Assembly: GCA_030832645.1 (NCBI GenBank)
Contig: JAURIR010000012.1
Location: forward strand, 1-38,517
Length of the DNA stretch: 38,517 nucleotides
Direction: 5' to 3'
Source of the DNA: Chitinophagales bacterium
GTDB taxonomy: Bacteria; Bacteroidota; Bacteroidia; Chitinophagales; Chitinophagaceae
Part shown: positions 1 through 9,700 of the stretch, in pieces
Layout: every line of letters starts with the position of its first letter
Position numbering within the stretch: position 1 is the stretch's first letter
Translations under genes and position numbers: made by a program
Notes under the pieces: model-generated
Told to the model about the DNA's origin: nothing
The model's input: the letters and a program-made list of their open reading frames with translations, nothing else
Databases searched by the model: none

Positions 1-1
1 T

Positions 2-154
2 CATAATTTAACACTACGCTATGAGCAGTTTGAACTTGCGCTCACTTCTGGAAATCAAGACCGAATCGTACAGTCAGCAAGTCAAATAAAATTTTTACAA
101 GATCATAAGTGGATTGCTGATTTTTTTGAAACAATAAAAGCAAATCCACCATAA
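2..154 (+). CDS. C-terminal fragment of an unidentified protein (5' end outside window)
   Basis: An uninterrupted plus-strand reading frame enters from the left edge and ends at a TAA at 152-154, giving 50 residues rich in charged and aromatic residues with a helical look (for example LRYEQFELAL and QIKFLQDHKW). It overlaps the 3' end of the prenyltransferase gene on the other strand. From about 127 onward the bases are recognisable as antisense of that prenyltransferase, so the last eight or so residues are probably not native to this protein. The length and helix pattern faintly recall the C-terminal hairpin of the co-chaperone HscB, but that is too weak to name it. It could also be a chance open frame in a chimeric contig end. 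Confidence 0.3.
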   Translation, partial: HNLTLRYEQFELALTSGNQDRIVQSASQIKFLQDHKWIADFFETIKANPP

Positions 155-726
155 AGTATACTGAGTTTGTAAATAGTAATCAATGCTTGGTTTGTTGATG
201 GCAAAATACCTCCTTGCTTCCAATTGATTTCCGTTACAAACAGTACAAAGAGAACCCACGCAGTAAGCAGAGAAATGATGATATTGCCAGATAACAGTTT
301 CTTTTTAAAAGTGGTAGAGTAAACCCATAGGAGCATCACTGCAATTCCATTTAAAAGAATCAGCAAAAAGTTATTCAACTCGATAGAAACATAACTTGTG
401 ATGATGAGTCCGGATACTGATAAAATTAAATGCAGCATCATCGCCCAACGACGAGATATTTCTTTATCGACTACCATTTTTGAAGGCTTGTTGATTCGGT
501 CGATGTTCAAATCAAAATAGTCGTTGATGATGTATCCTGCACCGGCAATCAAAATAGAAGCCACCAATATCCAGTGAAATAAGTTCTGATTCAGTAAAGG
601 AAATCCACCGGTATATTTTTGATAAGCAGGAAGGATCACACATGTATAAAAGAAAAGTTGTGTAATACCTATAAAGAGTAAGTTTTTATACCGAATCAAC
701 TGTAAGAATGCTGCAAATTTTTTCAT
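103..726 (-). CDS. UbiA-family prenyltransferase, C-terminally truncated
   Basis: Integral-membrane prenyltransferase of the UbiA superfamily; Bacteroidota relatives are usually annotated as geranylgeranylglycerol-phosphate geranylgeranyltransferase-like. The first Asp-rich Mg2+/prenyl-diphosphate motif is intact at residues 68-76 (NDYFDLNID), and several hydrophobic helices follow. The family is normally about 280-300 residues; this frame has 207. Similarity is convincing up to residue 200 (FIVS), where relatives continue into the second Asp-rich motif (roughly LIREIIKDxED). Here the frame instead reads seven unrelated residues and stops. No other frame in 1-126 restores the missing part, so this is a junction, not a simple frameshift. 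The ATG at 724-726 lies 9 bases after the phosphatase stop, so the two genes are co-transcribed. As read here the product should be inactive. Confidence 0.8.
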   Translation of the reverse strand: MKKFAAFLQLIRYKNLLFIGITQLFFYTCVILPAYQKYTGGFPLLNQNLFHWILVASILIAGAGYIINDYFDLNIDRINKPSKMVVDKEISRRWAMMLHLILSVSGLIITSYVSIELNNFLLILLNGIAVMLLWVYSTTFKKKLLSGNIIISLLTAWVLFVLFVTEINWKQGGILPSTNQALITIYKLSILYGGFAFIVSKKSAIHL

Positions 727-735
727 GAGGGCAGC

Positions 736-1260
736 TTATATACTTTTGATTTCATTGTCGATCGTCCATTTATCTTGTACTTTCATTGTCCGCTCAATTA
801 CTTCCCTTACACAGCCCTCTCCTCCTTTTTGAACAGCGATGTAATCTGCTTTTTGTTTTACTTCTTCCACAGCATCGGCAGGGCATGCTTTCAGACCAGC
901 TACACTGAATGCATCTAAATCTGGAATATCATCGCCCATAAATAACACCTCGTTTGAATGTAACTGGAACGTTTTCATCAGCTCTGTTAATTGAAGGCTC
1001 TTCGAGTTGGTTTTTTGGTAGAAATGATGAACTCCCAAAGCAGCCAGTCGCTCTCTCACCGGCTCAGAGAAAGAGCCAGAAATAACGGCAACATGAAAAC
1101 CTTTTTTTACAGCAAACTGCAACGCATAGCCATCTTTTATATCCATTAGTCGCAACCACTCTGTTCCTGATTGAATTAGCAATTTTCCGTTGGTAAGTAC
1201 CCCATCCAAGTCGAACGCCAGCAATTTGATGTTGGAAAATCTTTCCAATAAATGTTCCAT
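736..1260 (-). CDS. kdsC: KdsC-like HAD-superfamily phosphatase
   Basis: Haloacid-dehalogenase phosphatase of the C0 (capless, tetrameric) KdsC/YrbI type, which removes phosphate from 3-deoxy-D-manno-octulosonate 8-phosphate in lipopolysaccharide Kdo synthesis. The catalytic DxD motif is at residues 17-19 in FDLDGVLT, motif II Ser is in VISGS near 61, and the Mg2+-binding motif is GDDIPD at 109-114. The 174-residue length is typical of the family. It starts at an ATG (1258-1260) and is followed 9 bases later by the UbiA-like gene. A gene pair of a KdsC-like phosphatase and a UbiA protein is common in Bacteroidota, so the true substrate might differ from Kdo-8-phosphate. Confident of the fold and family, less of the substrate. 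Confidence 0.85.
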   Translation of the reverse strand: MEHLLERFSNIKLLAFDLDGVLTNGKLLIQSGTEWLRLMDIKDGYALQFAVKKGFHVAVISGSFSEPVRERLAALGVHHFYQKTNSKSLQLTELMKTFQLHSNEVLFMGDDIPDLDAFSVAGLKACPADAVEEVKQKADYIAVQKGGEGCVREVIERTMKVQDKWTIDNEIKSI

Positions 1261-1267
1261 ATAGTTT

Positions 1268-1275
1268 CAAATTTA
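1268..1275 (-). promoter_or_regulatory. Candidate -7 element for the kdsC-ubiA operon
   Basis: Read on the minus strand this is TAAATTTG, an exact match to the Bacteroidota -7 consensus TAnnTTTG, and it ends only 7 bases before the kdsC ATG. No TTTG/TTG element is visible at the expected distance upstream, so the call rests on one element in AT-rich DNA. The rest of 1276-1500 is AT-rich and otherwise without recognised structure; it must also hold the topA promoter, for which I see no exact match. Confidence 0.3.
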
Positions 1276-1522
1276 ACCCATTCCGGTGATTTGGATTTTT
1301 TAAGATCACGTAGCATTTTTCTTTTAAAGAATTCTAAAAAATAATTTCAAAATTAATGTGCATATAAAATGTATATGTTTAAAATATTGATAACCAATGG
1401 TTTAAACAGCAGTTTTAAAAAGTTTTTTCTGGTATTTTTTTGGAATAAAACAAACGCCTTGCTAGTTCACTTCATTTGAATTCCTTCTCTTTACCTTATT
1501 ATTGCATCGATTTGAGGAAATT

Positions 1523-3868
1523 ATGGCAAAAAATTTATTGATAGTAGAGTCCCCCGCAAAAGCAAAAACGATTGAGAAAATCCTTGGAAGCGATTTTGAG
1601 GTGAAGAGTTGCTATGGCCACATCCGCGACCTTGAAAAGGTCGAGATGGGTATTGACATAAAGAAAGGTTTCAAGCCGAGTTATATAGTACCGGAAGCGA
1701 AAGAAAAAGTAGTGAAGGAACTCAAACAATTGGCTAAAAAATCTGGAGAAGTATGGTTGGCAACGGATGAAGACCGTGAGGGTGAAGCAATCAGTTGGCA
1801 TTTATGTGAGGTGTTGGGATTGGATCCTGCCACCACCAAGAGGATTGTTTTCCATGAAATCACCAAACCTGCTATCAAATCTGCCGTTGAAAAGCCAAGA
1901 ACAGTCAACATGAATTTGGTCAATGCTCAACAAGCAAGAAGGATATTAGATAGAATTGTTGGATTTGAGCTTTCTCCTATTTTATGGAGAAAGATGAGCA
2001 TGAAAAATAACCTGAGTGCAGGCAGGGTGCAAAGTGTGGCGGTTAGGATATTGGTTGAGAGGGAAAGAGCTATCAATAGTTTTCAGGCATTGAGCAGCTT
2101 CAAAATTGATGCAGATTTCAAGGCAAAAGATATCAATGGTAAACCTGTAACATTCAAAGCAGAGGGTTCCAGAAAAAACGATGAACAAGATGCCCAAAAA
2201 TTCCTGGAAGGTTGCGTAAAGGCAACTTTCAAGGTGGATGATATTCAAAAGAAGCCAGCAAAAAAATCTCCTGCAGCTCCTTTTACAACCTCTACTATGC
2301 AGCAGGAAGCAAGTAGAAAATTAGGTTATGGAGTAAGCAAGACCATGTTGTTGGCGCAAAAACTCTACGAGGCCGGTCATATTACTTATATGAGAACAGA
2401 TAGTGTGAGTTTGAGTGAAACGGCCATGCAGGACATCTCGAATCAGATCACCACTTCCTACGGAAAAGAATTTCTACAAACCAGAAAATTCAAGAATAAA
2501 AACGAATCTGCTCAAGAAGCACACGAAGCTATTCGTCCGACCTACATGGATAAAACTTCGGTTGATATAGCAGATGGTCAGCGACTCTATGATTTGATTT
2601 GGAAACGAACGATGGCTTCCCAGATGGCAGATGCCGAATTGGAAAAGACCATTGCAGATATCTCCATTTCTACTCAGAAAGAAAAATTGAAGGCGGAAGG
2701 TGAGGTAATGAAATTCGAAGGTTTTTTAAAAGTGTACAACGAGAGCAAAGACGAGGAAGATGAAAACGACGAGAATGTAAACGAGGGAATGTTACCCCTT
2801 TTAGAAGTTGGCCAATCACTTGATTTGCAGAGTCTGACAGCAACAGAGAGATTTACCCGTCCACAACCAAGGTACACAGAAGCTTCGTTGGTAAAAAAAT
2901 TAGAAGAACTAGGCATTGGTCGTCCTTCAACCTACGCCCCCACTATATCAACCATCTTAAAAAGAGGTTACGTAGAAAAAAGAGATAAAGAAGGCGTCAA
3001 AAGAGACTACCGCATCCTCACGTTGCAAAATGGTAAAATAGATAAAAAAGTTGATCAGGAAAATACCGGCGCTGAAAAAGGAAAATTATTTCCTACTGAT
3101 CTTGGTTCTGTGGTAACAGATTTCCTTATCCAATATTTCACACATGTAATGGATTATGGATTTACTGCAAAGATTGAAAATGAATTTGATGAAATCGCAG
3201 AAGGTGATCAGGATTGGAGTAAAATGCTCAAGGAGTTCTACTCGCCCTTTAAAAAGGATGTAGACCATACCATGGAGAAGGCAGAGAGAATCAGTGGTGA
3301 GAGAGAGTTGGGTAATGATCCTGTTTCAGGCAAAAGAGTCATCGCAAGAATGGGAAGATACGGCCCAATGGTACAAATGGGTGAATCAACCGAGGAAGAA
3401 AAGCCGAAGTATGCAAAACTCAGAACAGATCAGAGTATAGAGACAATTCAACTGAACGATGCCCTGGAACTCTTTAAGTTACCTAGAATTTTAGGTGAAT
3501 TTGAAAACAACGAAGTGCAAGTAAACATTGGAAGATTTGGTCCTTATATCGCTCACGACAAGAAATTTTATTCTTTATCGAAGGAATTTGATCCATACGA
3601 TATTAGTTTAGAGACAGCCATTCCCATAATTATTGAAAAGAGAAAGGCCAAAGACGAAAGAACAGTAAAAGTTTTTGAAAAAGAAAAAATTCAATTACTA
3701 AGAGGCCCCTACGGCATATACATCAAGAAAGGTTTACGCAACTTTCCCATTCCAAAAGAAAAGCAGGACGAGGCGAAAGATTTATCAATCGAAGATGTTC
3801 AAGTAATGATAGAACATGCAATTGCAAATCCATCCAGAGGAAAAAGAAAAGCGAAAAAGAAATCCTAA
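1523..3868 (+). CDS. topA: DNA topoisomerase I (type IA)
   Basis: Relaxes negative supercoils by single-strand passage. The N-terminal TOPRIM domain shows the general acid/base Glu9 (LLIVESPAKAK) and the metal-binding DxD at Asp82/Asp84 (ATDEDREGEA). The active-site tyrosine is Tyr289 in HITYMRTDS. The C-terminal third carries topoisomerase C-terminal repeats (GRYGPMVQ, FGPYIA, GPYGIYI) and a Lys-rich tail. There are no cysteines after the catalytic core, so the zinc fingers of the E. coli enzyme are absent, as is usual in Bacteroidota. I chose the ATG at 1523: the protein then begins MAKNLLIVESPAK like its relatives, and GAGGAAA lies just upstream. A TTG at 1502 would add only seven unconserved residues. 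Length is 781 residues. It is followed 11 bases later by the SirB1-like gene. Confidence 0.97.
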   Translation: MAKNLLIVESPAKAKTIEKILGSDFEVKSCYGHIRDLEKVEMGIDIKKGFKPSYIVPEAKEKVVKELKQLAKKSGEVWLATDEDREGEAISWHLCEVLGLDPATTKRIVFHEITKPAIKSAVEKPRTVNMNLVNAQQARRILDRIVGFELSPILWRKMSMKNNLSAGRVQSVAVRILVERERAINSFQALSSFKIDADFKAKDINGKPVTFKAEGSRKNDEQDAQKFLEGCVKATFKVDDIQKKPAKKSPAAPFTTSTMQQEASRKLGYGVSKTMLLAQKLYEAGHITYMRTDSVSLSETAMQDISNQITTSYGKEFLQTRKFKNKNESAQEAHEAIRPTYMDKTSVDIADGQRLYDLIWKRTMASQMADAELEKTIADISISTQKEKLKAEGEVMKFEGFLKVYNESKDEEDENDENVNEGMLPLLEVGQSLDLQSLTATERFTRPQPRYTEASLVKKLEELGIGRPSTYAPTISTILKRGYVEKRDKEGVKRDYRILTLQNGKIDKKVDQENTGAEKGKLFPTDLGSVVTDFLIQYFTHVMDYGFTAKIENEFDEIAEGDQDWSKMLKEFYSPFKKDVDHTMEKAERISGERELGNDPVSGKRVIARMGRYGPMVQMGESTEEEKPKYAKLRTDQSIETIQLNDALELFKLPRILGEFENNEVQVNIGRFGPYIAHDKKFYSLSKEFDPYDISLETAIPIIIEKRKAKDERTVKVFEKEKIQLLRGPYGIYIKKGLRNFPIPKEKQDEAKDLSIEDVQVMIEHAIANPSRGKRKAKKKS

Positions 3869-3879
3869 ACCTTTTTTGG

Positions 3880-4743
3880 ATGATGGCAAACAGTGAACTA
3901 CATGCATTGTTGAATCTGATCGAAGACCCCGACGAAGAAGTTTTTCTTTCCATCACAGAACGTTTTACTTTATTGGGACAAGAAATTATCCCTGTTCTGG
4001 AAGACCATCAAAACAGTACAGACGACACTGAACAGATAAAAAAAATTACTTACATCATTGACAAGGTTTCCTTGTCGGTGCTTTCGAACGAATTACTGGA
4101 GTGGAAAAATAGCGAAGATCAATTGACAGTCGAAGCCTCGTTGATCATCAGCAAATATTTAAATAGAGATTTCAATCAAGAAAGCTTATTCTTTGAGTTG
4201 GAAAAGATTCGAAGAAGCATCTGGCTAGAACTGAATGATTACCTTACTCCTCTTGAAGAAGTAAACATTATCAATAAAATTGTTTTCGATTATTACAAGT
4301 TCAAAGGCATCGAAACGAATTATACAAATAAAAAAGATTTTGATATCAGTGCGTTAATAGATAGTAAGCAGTCAAACACTTTCCCGTTATCGGCGCTGTA
4401 TTTACTGGTCGCAGAAATGCTCGGACTGAGTTTGAAACCTGTCGATATTCCAAGGCAAAATTTACTATGCTATTTTGAAGAAGATCCTATTTACGACGAA
4501 AACGGTACCGGTATTTTATTTTTCATTGACCCTCTAAATGGTCAGGTATATACACATAAAGACATTGAAAACTATCTTCAAAAGATCAACTATGTTCCAC
4601 ATCCAATGAAGATATCCCCTGTTTCAACTACCAGGTTCGTACAAAAATGGTTGAAGGAACTATCCAGATCTGAAAAAGAACTAGGTGATCTTCATAAACA
4701 AGCTGGACTCTTGTCATTAATTGAAAAATTGGATGATCTTTAA
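3880..4743 (+). CDS. SirB1/transglutaminase-core-2 family protein
   Basis: A 287-residue cytoplasmic protein with no signal peptide. The N-terminal third (about 1-95) is an acidic helical region resembling a HEAT-type repeat unit. The middle and C-terminal parts resemble the SirB1/Transglut_core2 family: an alpha-helix PLSALYLLVAEMLGLSL (near 170-186), then VDIPRQNLLCYF and the ILFFIDPLNG strand-turn. In most relatives the segment after the helix reads roughly PGHF; here the His position appears to be Gln, so a transglutaminase-like activity cannot be assumed. The function of the family is poorly known. Two adjacent ATGs (3880, 3883) are possible starts. It sits 11 bases after topA and is probably co-transcribed with it. 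Confidence 0.7.
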   Translation: MMANSELHALLNLIEDPDEEVFLSITERFTLLGQEIIPVLEDHQNSTDDTEQIKKITYIIDKVSLSVLSNELLEWKNSEDQLTVEASLIISKYLNRDFNQESLFFELEKIRRSIWLELNDYLTPLEEVNIINKIVFDYYKFKGIETNYTNKKDFDISALIDSKQSNTFPLSALYLLVAEMLGLSLKPVDIPRQNLLCYFEEDPIYDENGTGILFFIDPLNGQVYTHKDIENYLQKINYVPHPMKISPVSTTRFVQKWLKELSRSEKELGDLHKQAGLLSLIEKLDDL

Positions 4744-4791
4744 TAATCAATACCTTCCATTTTTCAGTACCTTGTTATAAATTTTTAGGCG

Positions 4792-5121
4792 TTGATTTCT
4801 TGGGAAGACTTTACAAAAGTAGATATCCGGTTAGGAACCATACTCTCAGCCCAATCATTTGATAAGGCAAAAAAGCCTGCTTACCAGCTCGAAATAGATT
4901 TTGGGCCTCTTGGTATTAAAAAATCTTCTGCACAAATCACCCAACATTACAAAACCGAGGACTTGATAGGAAAACAGATCATCGCTGTGGTAAATTTTCC
5001 TCCCAAGCAAATTGCCAATTTTTTCAGTGAATGCCTGGTCTTGGGTGTGTATGATAACAAACAGCAAGTTGTTTTATTGCATCCCAGCTTATCGGTAGAA
5101 AATGGATCAAAGATCGGTTGA
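4792..5121 (+). CDS. csaA: CsaA-like tRNA-binding-domain protein
   Basis: Small (109-residue) OB-fold protein of the CsaA family, a dimeric tRNA-binding domain related to the anticodon-binding arm of methionyl- and phenylalanyl-tRNA synthetases; in Bacillus it has been described as an export chaperone. Landmarks are ISWEDFTKVDIRLGTI at the N-terminus, the SSAQIT segment, IIAVVNFPP and LVLGVYD in the last third. An in-frame TAG at 4786-4788 rules out any start before 4789, and the conserved MxSWEDF N-terminus begins at the TTG at 4792, so a non-ATG start is essentially forced. The last 20 bases overlap the start of the methyltransferase gene, which suggests translational coupling. Confidence 0.9.
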   Translation: MISWEDFTKVDIRLGTILSAQSFDKAKKPAYQLEIDFGPLGIKKSSAQITQHYKTEDLIGKQIIAVVNFPPKQIANFFSECLVLGVYDNKQQVVLLHPSLSVENGSKIG

Positions 5122-5596
5122 TACTACCCTCTATGGGAAAATTCAAACTCCTCTTGGAGATATGTTTATTGGTTATTCCTCTGAAGGAATACATCAAATT
5201 GATTTCATAACTAAAACTATAGATAATAGTATTATTAATACTGACAATCAACATTTTATAAACTGTATCTATCAGCTGAAAGAATACTTTGCAGGACATC
5301 GAAAAGCATTTCAAATTCAGTTGGATCCCCGTGGAACTGATTTCCAAAAACGAGTATGGAACGAGCTGCTTGGTATACCATTTGGTCAAACTTTTAGCTA
5401 CCAGCAAATAGCGATTCGTTTAGGAGACAAACAAATGACGAGAGCTGTTGCCACTGCTATTTCCAAGAATCCGATCCTCCTCCTCATTCCCTGCCATAGA
5501 GTGATAGGAAAAAATGGAAAACTTACCGGTTTTTCAGGAGGCTTAGAAAGAAAAAGAAGTTTATTGGAACTCGAAAATGGTAAGGTTCTTTTTTAA
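5102..5596 (+). CDS. ogt: Methylated-DNA--protein-cysteine methyltransferase
   Basis: Suicide repair protein that transfers alkyl groups from O6-alkylguanine to its own cysteine. The active-site motif PCHRV places the acceptor at Cys131, preceded by the DNA-binding helix-turn-helix region (SYQQIAIRLG, then RAVATAISKNP with the Arg finger) and followed by the GKLTGFSGGLERK loop. The 164-residue size fits an Ogt-type protein without the Ada regulatory domain. The ATG at 5102 lies inside the end of csaA (20-base overlap), so expression is probably coupled. No Ada regulator is nearby. Confidence 0.95.
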   Translation: MDQRSVDTTLYGKIQTPLGDMFIGYSSEGIHQIDFITKTIDNSIINTDNQHFINCIYQLKEYFAGHRKAFQIQLDPRGTDFQKRVWNELLGIPFGQTFSYQQIAIRLGDKQMTRAVATAISKNPILLLIPCHRVIGKNGKLTGFSGGLERKRSLLELENGKVLF

Positions 5597-5674
5597 GCAA
5601 TTTTGCGCAGGAAATACCTCATAAAATCATCAAATTCAGCGAGTTTTATACAAATACAACTTATTTTCGTCCAT

Positions 5675-6712
5675 ATGAAAAAGATATCGATTCTGGCTGT
5701 CCTTTTGACCGCATTGATTTCCTGTTCAGAGAAGAAGACTACCAAAAAGACCACTGATTCAACAAAATCCGGCCCCCTTTCGGTTGACGTAAGAGTGGTC
5801 GTAAGAGATACAGTTGCGGAATCCATTGAAGTGGCAGGTAATATCTTACCATACGAATTGACCGAAATACGTCCAGAAATTTCCGGAAGAGTCATTTCCC
5901 TCAATTTTAAAGAAGGTTCAACCGTTCAAAAAAGTACTTTGTTGGTCAAATTGTTTGATGGTGACCTGCAGGCGCAGTTGAAAAAATTACAAGTTCAGCA
6001 GCAGATTGCTGAAAAAACCGAAGAACGCCAACGAGAACTTCTTAAAATCAACGGTATCAGTCAACAAGACTACGATTTGAGTCTTCTTCAGCTAAATAAC
6101 ATCAAAGCGGATATCGAATTGTTGAAAGTAAATATTTCAAAAACAGAAATCAAGGCTCCCTATACAGGAAGAATTGGATTAAGAAATATCAGTTTGGGTG
6201 CTTTTGTTACCCCTTCCAATATCATCACTTCCATAAGTCAAGTTGATCAAAAGAAGATCAGTTTTAGCATTCCAGAAAAATACAGCAATCAAATAAAATC
6301 TGGAATGAAGGTGGACTTTGGAATCGAAGGGAAGGAACAAGATTTTACTGCAACAGTTCTAGCTTCAGAAAGTGTGATAGAAGCACAGACACGCAACCTA
6401 AAAATATTGGCTACTATCAACGACGGAAAAAATGAGTTGGTGCCCGGTACCTTCGCAAAAGTCAGTTTAACACTGGGAGAAAATACCAATGCAGTTTCAG
6501 TTCCAACACAATGTATTATTCCAAGTGCACGTTCGAAACAAGTTGTTCTATACAAAAACGGTGAACCAGTTTTTGTTAATGTTACAACTGGTATTCGAAG
6601 TGTTGATAACGTACAGGTTACCGACGGAGTACAGCCGGGTGATACAGTAATTGTAACAGGACTTCTTTTCATAAGAAAAGATTCAAAGTTGAAATTGGGC
6701 AAGATTCAATAG
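5675..6712 (+). CDS. RND efflux periplasmic adaptor (membrane fusion lipoprotein)
   Basis: Adaptor subunit of a tripartite RND pump that bridges the inner-membrane permease and the outer-membrane channel. The ATG at 5675 gives a lipoprotein signal peptide with lipobox LISC and lipidated Cys17, followed by a Lys/Thr/Ser linker. Then come the lipoyl/barrel-sandwich halves (EIRPEISGRVISLNFKEG near 75-95 and IKAPYTGRIGLR near 165), a helical hairpin between them (KKLQVQQQIAEKTEERQRELL), and beta-barrel and membrane-proximal domains to the end. The length (345 residues) is typical. A longer frame from a TTG at 5603 would precede the signal peptide and is rejected. It is separated from the permease by 20 bases. 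No adjacent TetR-type regulator is present. Confidence 0.94.
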   Translation: MKKISILAVLLTALISCSEKKTTKKTTDSTKSGPLSVDVRVVVRDTVAESIEVAGNILPYELTEIRPEISGRVISLNFKEGSTVQKSTLLVKLFDGDLQAQLKKLQVQQQIAEKTEERQRELLKINGISQQDYDLSLLQLNNIKADIELLKVNISKTEIKAPYTGRIGLRNISLGAFVTPSNIITSISQVDQKKISFSIPEKYSNQIKSGMKVDFGIEGKEQDFTATVLASESVIEAQTRNLKILATINDGKNELVPGTFAKVSLTLGENTNAVSVPTQCIIPSARSKQVVLYKNGEPVFVNVTTGIRSVDNVQVTDGVQPGDTVIVTGLLFIRKDSKLKLGKIQ

Positions 6713-6732
6713 TTAGCTTCAAAACGTAAAGA

Positions 6733-9700
6733 ATGAACCTTTCAGAACTCAGTATTAAGCGGCCCGTATTTGCGGTTGTTTGCAGTATTGTCATCATCAT
6801 ATTTGGTGCATTGGGATACAGTTACCTAGGAGTACGAGAGTATCCAGCTATTGATCCACCTATCATCAACGTTAGATGTAGTTATGTAGGTGCCAATGCA
6901 GAAATCATTGAGCAACAGATTACAGAGGTATTGGAAAAAGCGGTGAACGGTGTGCAGGGTGTAAAAAATATCACATCTTCCAGTTCTCAAGGAAGCAGCA
7001 ACATAACGGTTGAATTCGAACTCGGTGTTGATCTGGAAAGAGCAGCAAACGATGTTCGCGAAAAGGTATCTCAAGTAAGCGGTCAGTTGCCACAAGACTT
7101 GGATGCACCTCCTGTAGTTGCTAAACAAGATTCTGATTCGGAGCCGATTGTCTTCATGCAAATGCAGAGTAACAAAAGAACATTATTGGAAATATCTGAC
7201 TTGGCAGAAAATATCGTTCAAGAAAGATTACAAACCATTTCTGGCGTTAGTGGAGTAAACATATTCGGTCAACGTCCAGCTATGCGCATTTGGTTTGATC
7301 CGGTTAAGCTCTCAGCCTATCGACTCACCATCAGTGATGTAAAATCTGCATTGGACAGAGAAAATATTGAACTCCCCGGTGGTAAGGTAAGAGGTAATGT
7401 TACAGAACTAACAGTAAAGGCCTACGGTAAGCTTACCACGGAGGAAGATTTCAATAATCTTATCATCCGTCAAACCGAGGGAAATATCATTCGCCTTAAA
7501 GACATCGGGTACGCTATCATTGGTCCGGAAAACGAAGAATCAGCCACCAGAAAAAACAATGTTCGTTCTGTAAACCTTGCCGTAATCGCACAACCTGGCT
7601 CTAATCAGGTAGCCATTGCAGACGAATTATACAAGCGTATAGAGCAAATCAAAAAAGATCTCCCCCAAGATATCATCTTGGAAATTGGATTTGATCGCAC
7701 ACTCTTTGTAAGAAAAGCAATCAAGGAAGTACAAGAAACCTTGTTCATTGCTATCCTACTGGTTGTAATTATCATTTATTTATTCTTCAGAGAATGGTCT
7801 ATCGCCTTACGACCATTGATCGATATCCCTGTTGCACTCGTGGGTGCTTTCTTTATAATGTATCTGGCAGGCTTCTCGATCAATGTGCTGACACTTCTAT
7901 CGCTGGTACTTGCAACCGGACTTGTAGTAGATGATGGAATTGTTGTTACAGAAAATATTTTCAAGAAGATTGAACAAGGCATGGATAAATATACCGCTGC
8001 CAAAGAAGGATCAAAGGAAATCTTTTTTGCAGTTGTATCAACCTCTTTAACCCTTGCAATTGTATTTCTTCCCATTATATTTCTTCAAGGATTTGTAGGA
8101 AGATTGTTCCGAGAATTTGGAATTGTAGTAGCAGGTGCCGTACTTATATCTGCCTTTGTATCACTCTCGCTTACACCTGTATTAAACATCTACTTAACCA
8201 AGAAAGATGTTCATGCACACTCCTGGTTTTATAGGAAAACAGAGCCATTCTTTGCTGGAATGGAAAGTTTCTACAAAAGAATGTTGAATTCTTTCATGGG
8301 CAAGAGATGGATTGCTTTCGTGATAGTAGGAATATGCGTTGCAGCAATTTATTTCGTAGGAAAAAATCTTCCGTCTGAATTGGCTCCAATGGAGGATAGA
8401 AATCGTTTGAGAATGAGCATCACTGCTCCGGAAGGAACTGATTTCGATTACATGGATAGAGCAGTGTATGATATTACACAAAAAGTAATGGATTCGGTGC
8501 CAGAGCGTTATGTTGTTCTCTCTTTTGCACCAAACTTTGCAGGTGCCGGAGGGTCCAACAATGCGAATGTAAGTATAGGTTTAGTGGATGCAGGAGAAAG
8601 GAAACGATCTCAAAACGATATAGCACAAAACCTGAATAAAGTATTTAAAGACCAAACAGATTTAAGAATTTTTGTTACGCAGGAGCAGACTATATCAGTA
8701 GGACAAGGTGGACGTGGACAATTACCTGTTCAGTTTGTATTACAAAATTTGAGCTTTGATAAATTGAAAGAGAAAGTTCCGCTCTTCATGGATGAAGTAG
8801 CGAAAAGCCCAGTCTTTCAGGGAAACGATGTAAACCTCAAATTCAACAAGCCAGAGATTCAAATTACAATCGACAGATTGAAAGCTAGTGAATTAGGTAT
8901 ATCGATTCTAGATATTTCAAATACCCTTCAACTTGCATTGAGCGGTAGAAGATTTGGATATTTTTTAAGAAACGGTAAACAATACCAAGTAATAGGGCAA
9001 GTAGACAGAAAAGACAGAGATGCCCCGGTAGATTTAAAATCATTCTACCTAAGAAGTCGTAACGGTGAATTGATCCAATTGGACAACCTGGTTAAATTCA
9101 ATGAATCGGCTACCCCACCCTCCATTTATCATTTCAACCGTTTAAAAAGTGCGATTGTATCAGCAGGATTGGCCCAAGGAAAAACATTGGGCGATGGCAT
9201 CAAGGAGATGAAGCGAATTGCTGGTGTAGTGTTAGATGATTCGTTTACTACCAGCTTGAGTGGATCTTCCAGAGACTTTGCAGAAAGCTCTTCAAATACT
9301 CAAACAGCATTCTTACTTGCACTTGTACTAATTTTCTTGATTCTTGCAGCCCAGTTTGAAAGTTTTGTTGATCCTTTTATTATCATGATTACAGTTCCGC
9401 TGGCATTGGCCGGTGCGGTGATCAGTTTGTCGGTATTCGGACAAACATTGAATATATTCTCTCAAATCGGAATAATCATGTTGATTGGCTTGGTTACCAA
9501 GAATGGTATTTTGATTGTAGAGTTTGCAAACAAAAAACGCGAGGAAGGTATCGATAAATCGAAGGCTGTACTGGACGCTGCAGTAGCCAGGCTTCGTCCC
9601 ATTCTCATGACTACCCTGGCAACGGCCCTGGGTGCTTTGCCCATTGCACTTGCGCTTGGCTCTGCAGGTAAGAGCAGAATTCCATTGGGTATAGTGATCA

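Noticed and set aside
2-154. HscB identity for the left-edge fragment
   Set aside because: Only a loose helical resemblance over about 40 residues; the fragment probably also ends in non-native sequence.
1502-1522. Upstream TTG start for topA
   Set aside because: It adds seven residues not found in relatives; the ATG at 1523 has a purine-rich GAGGAAA just upstream and gives the conserved N-terminus.
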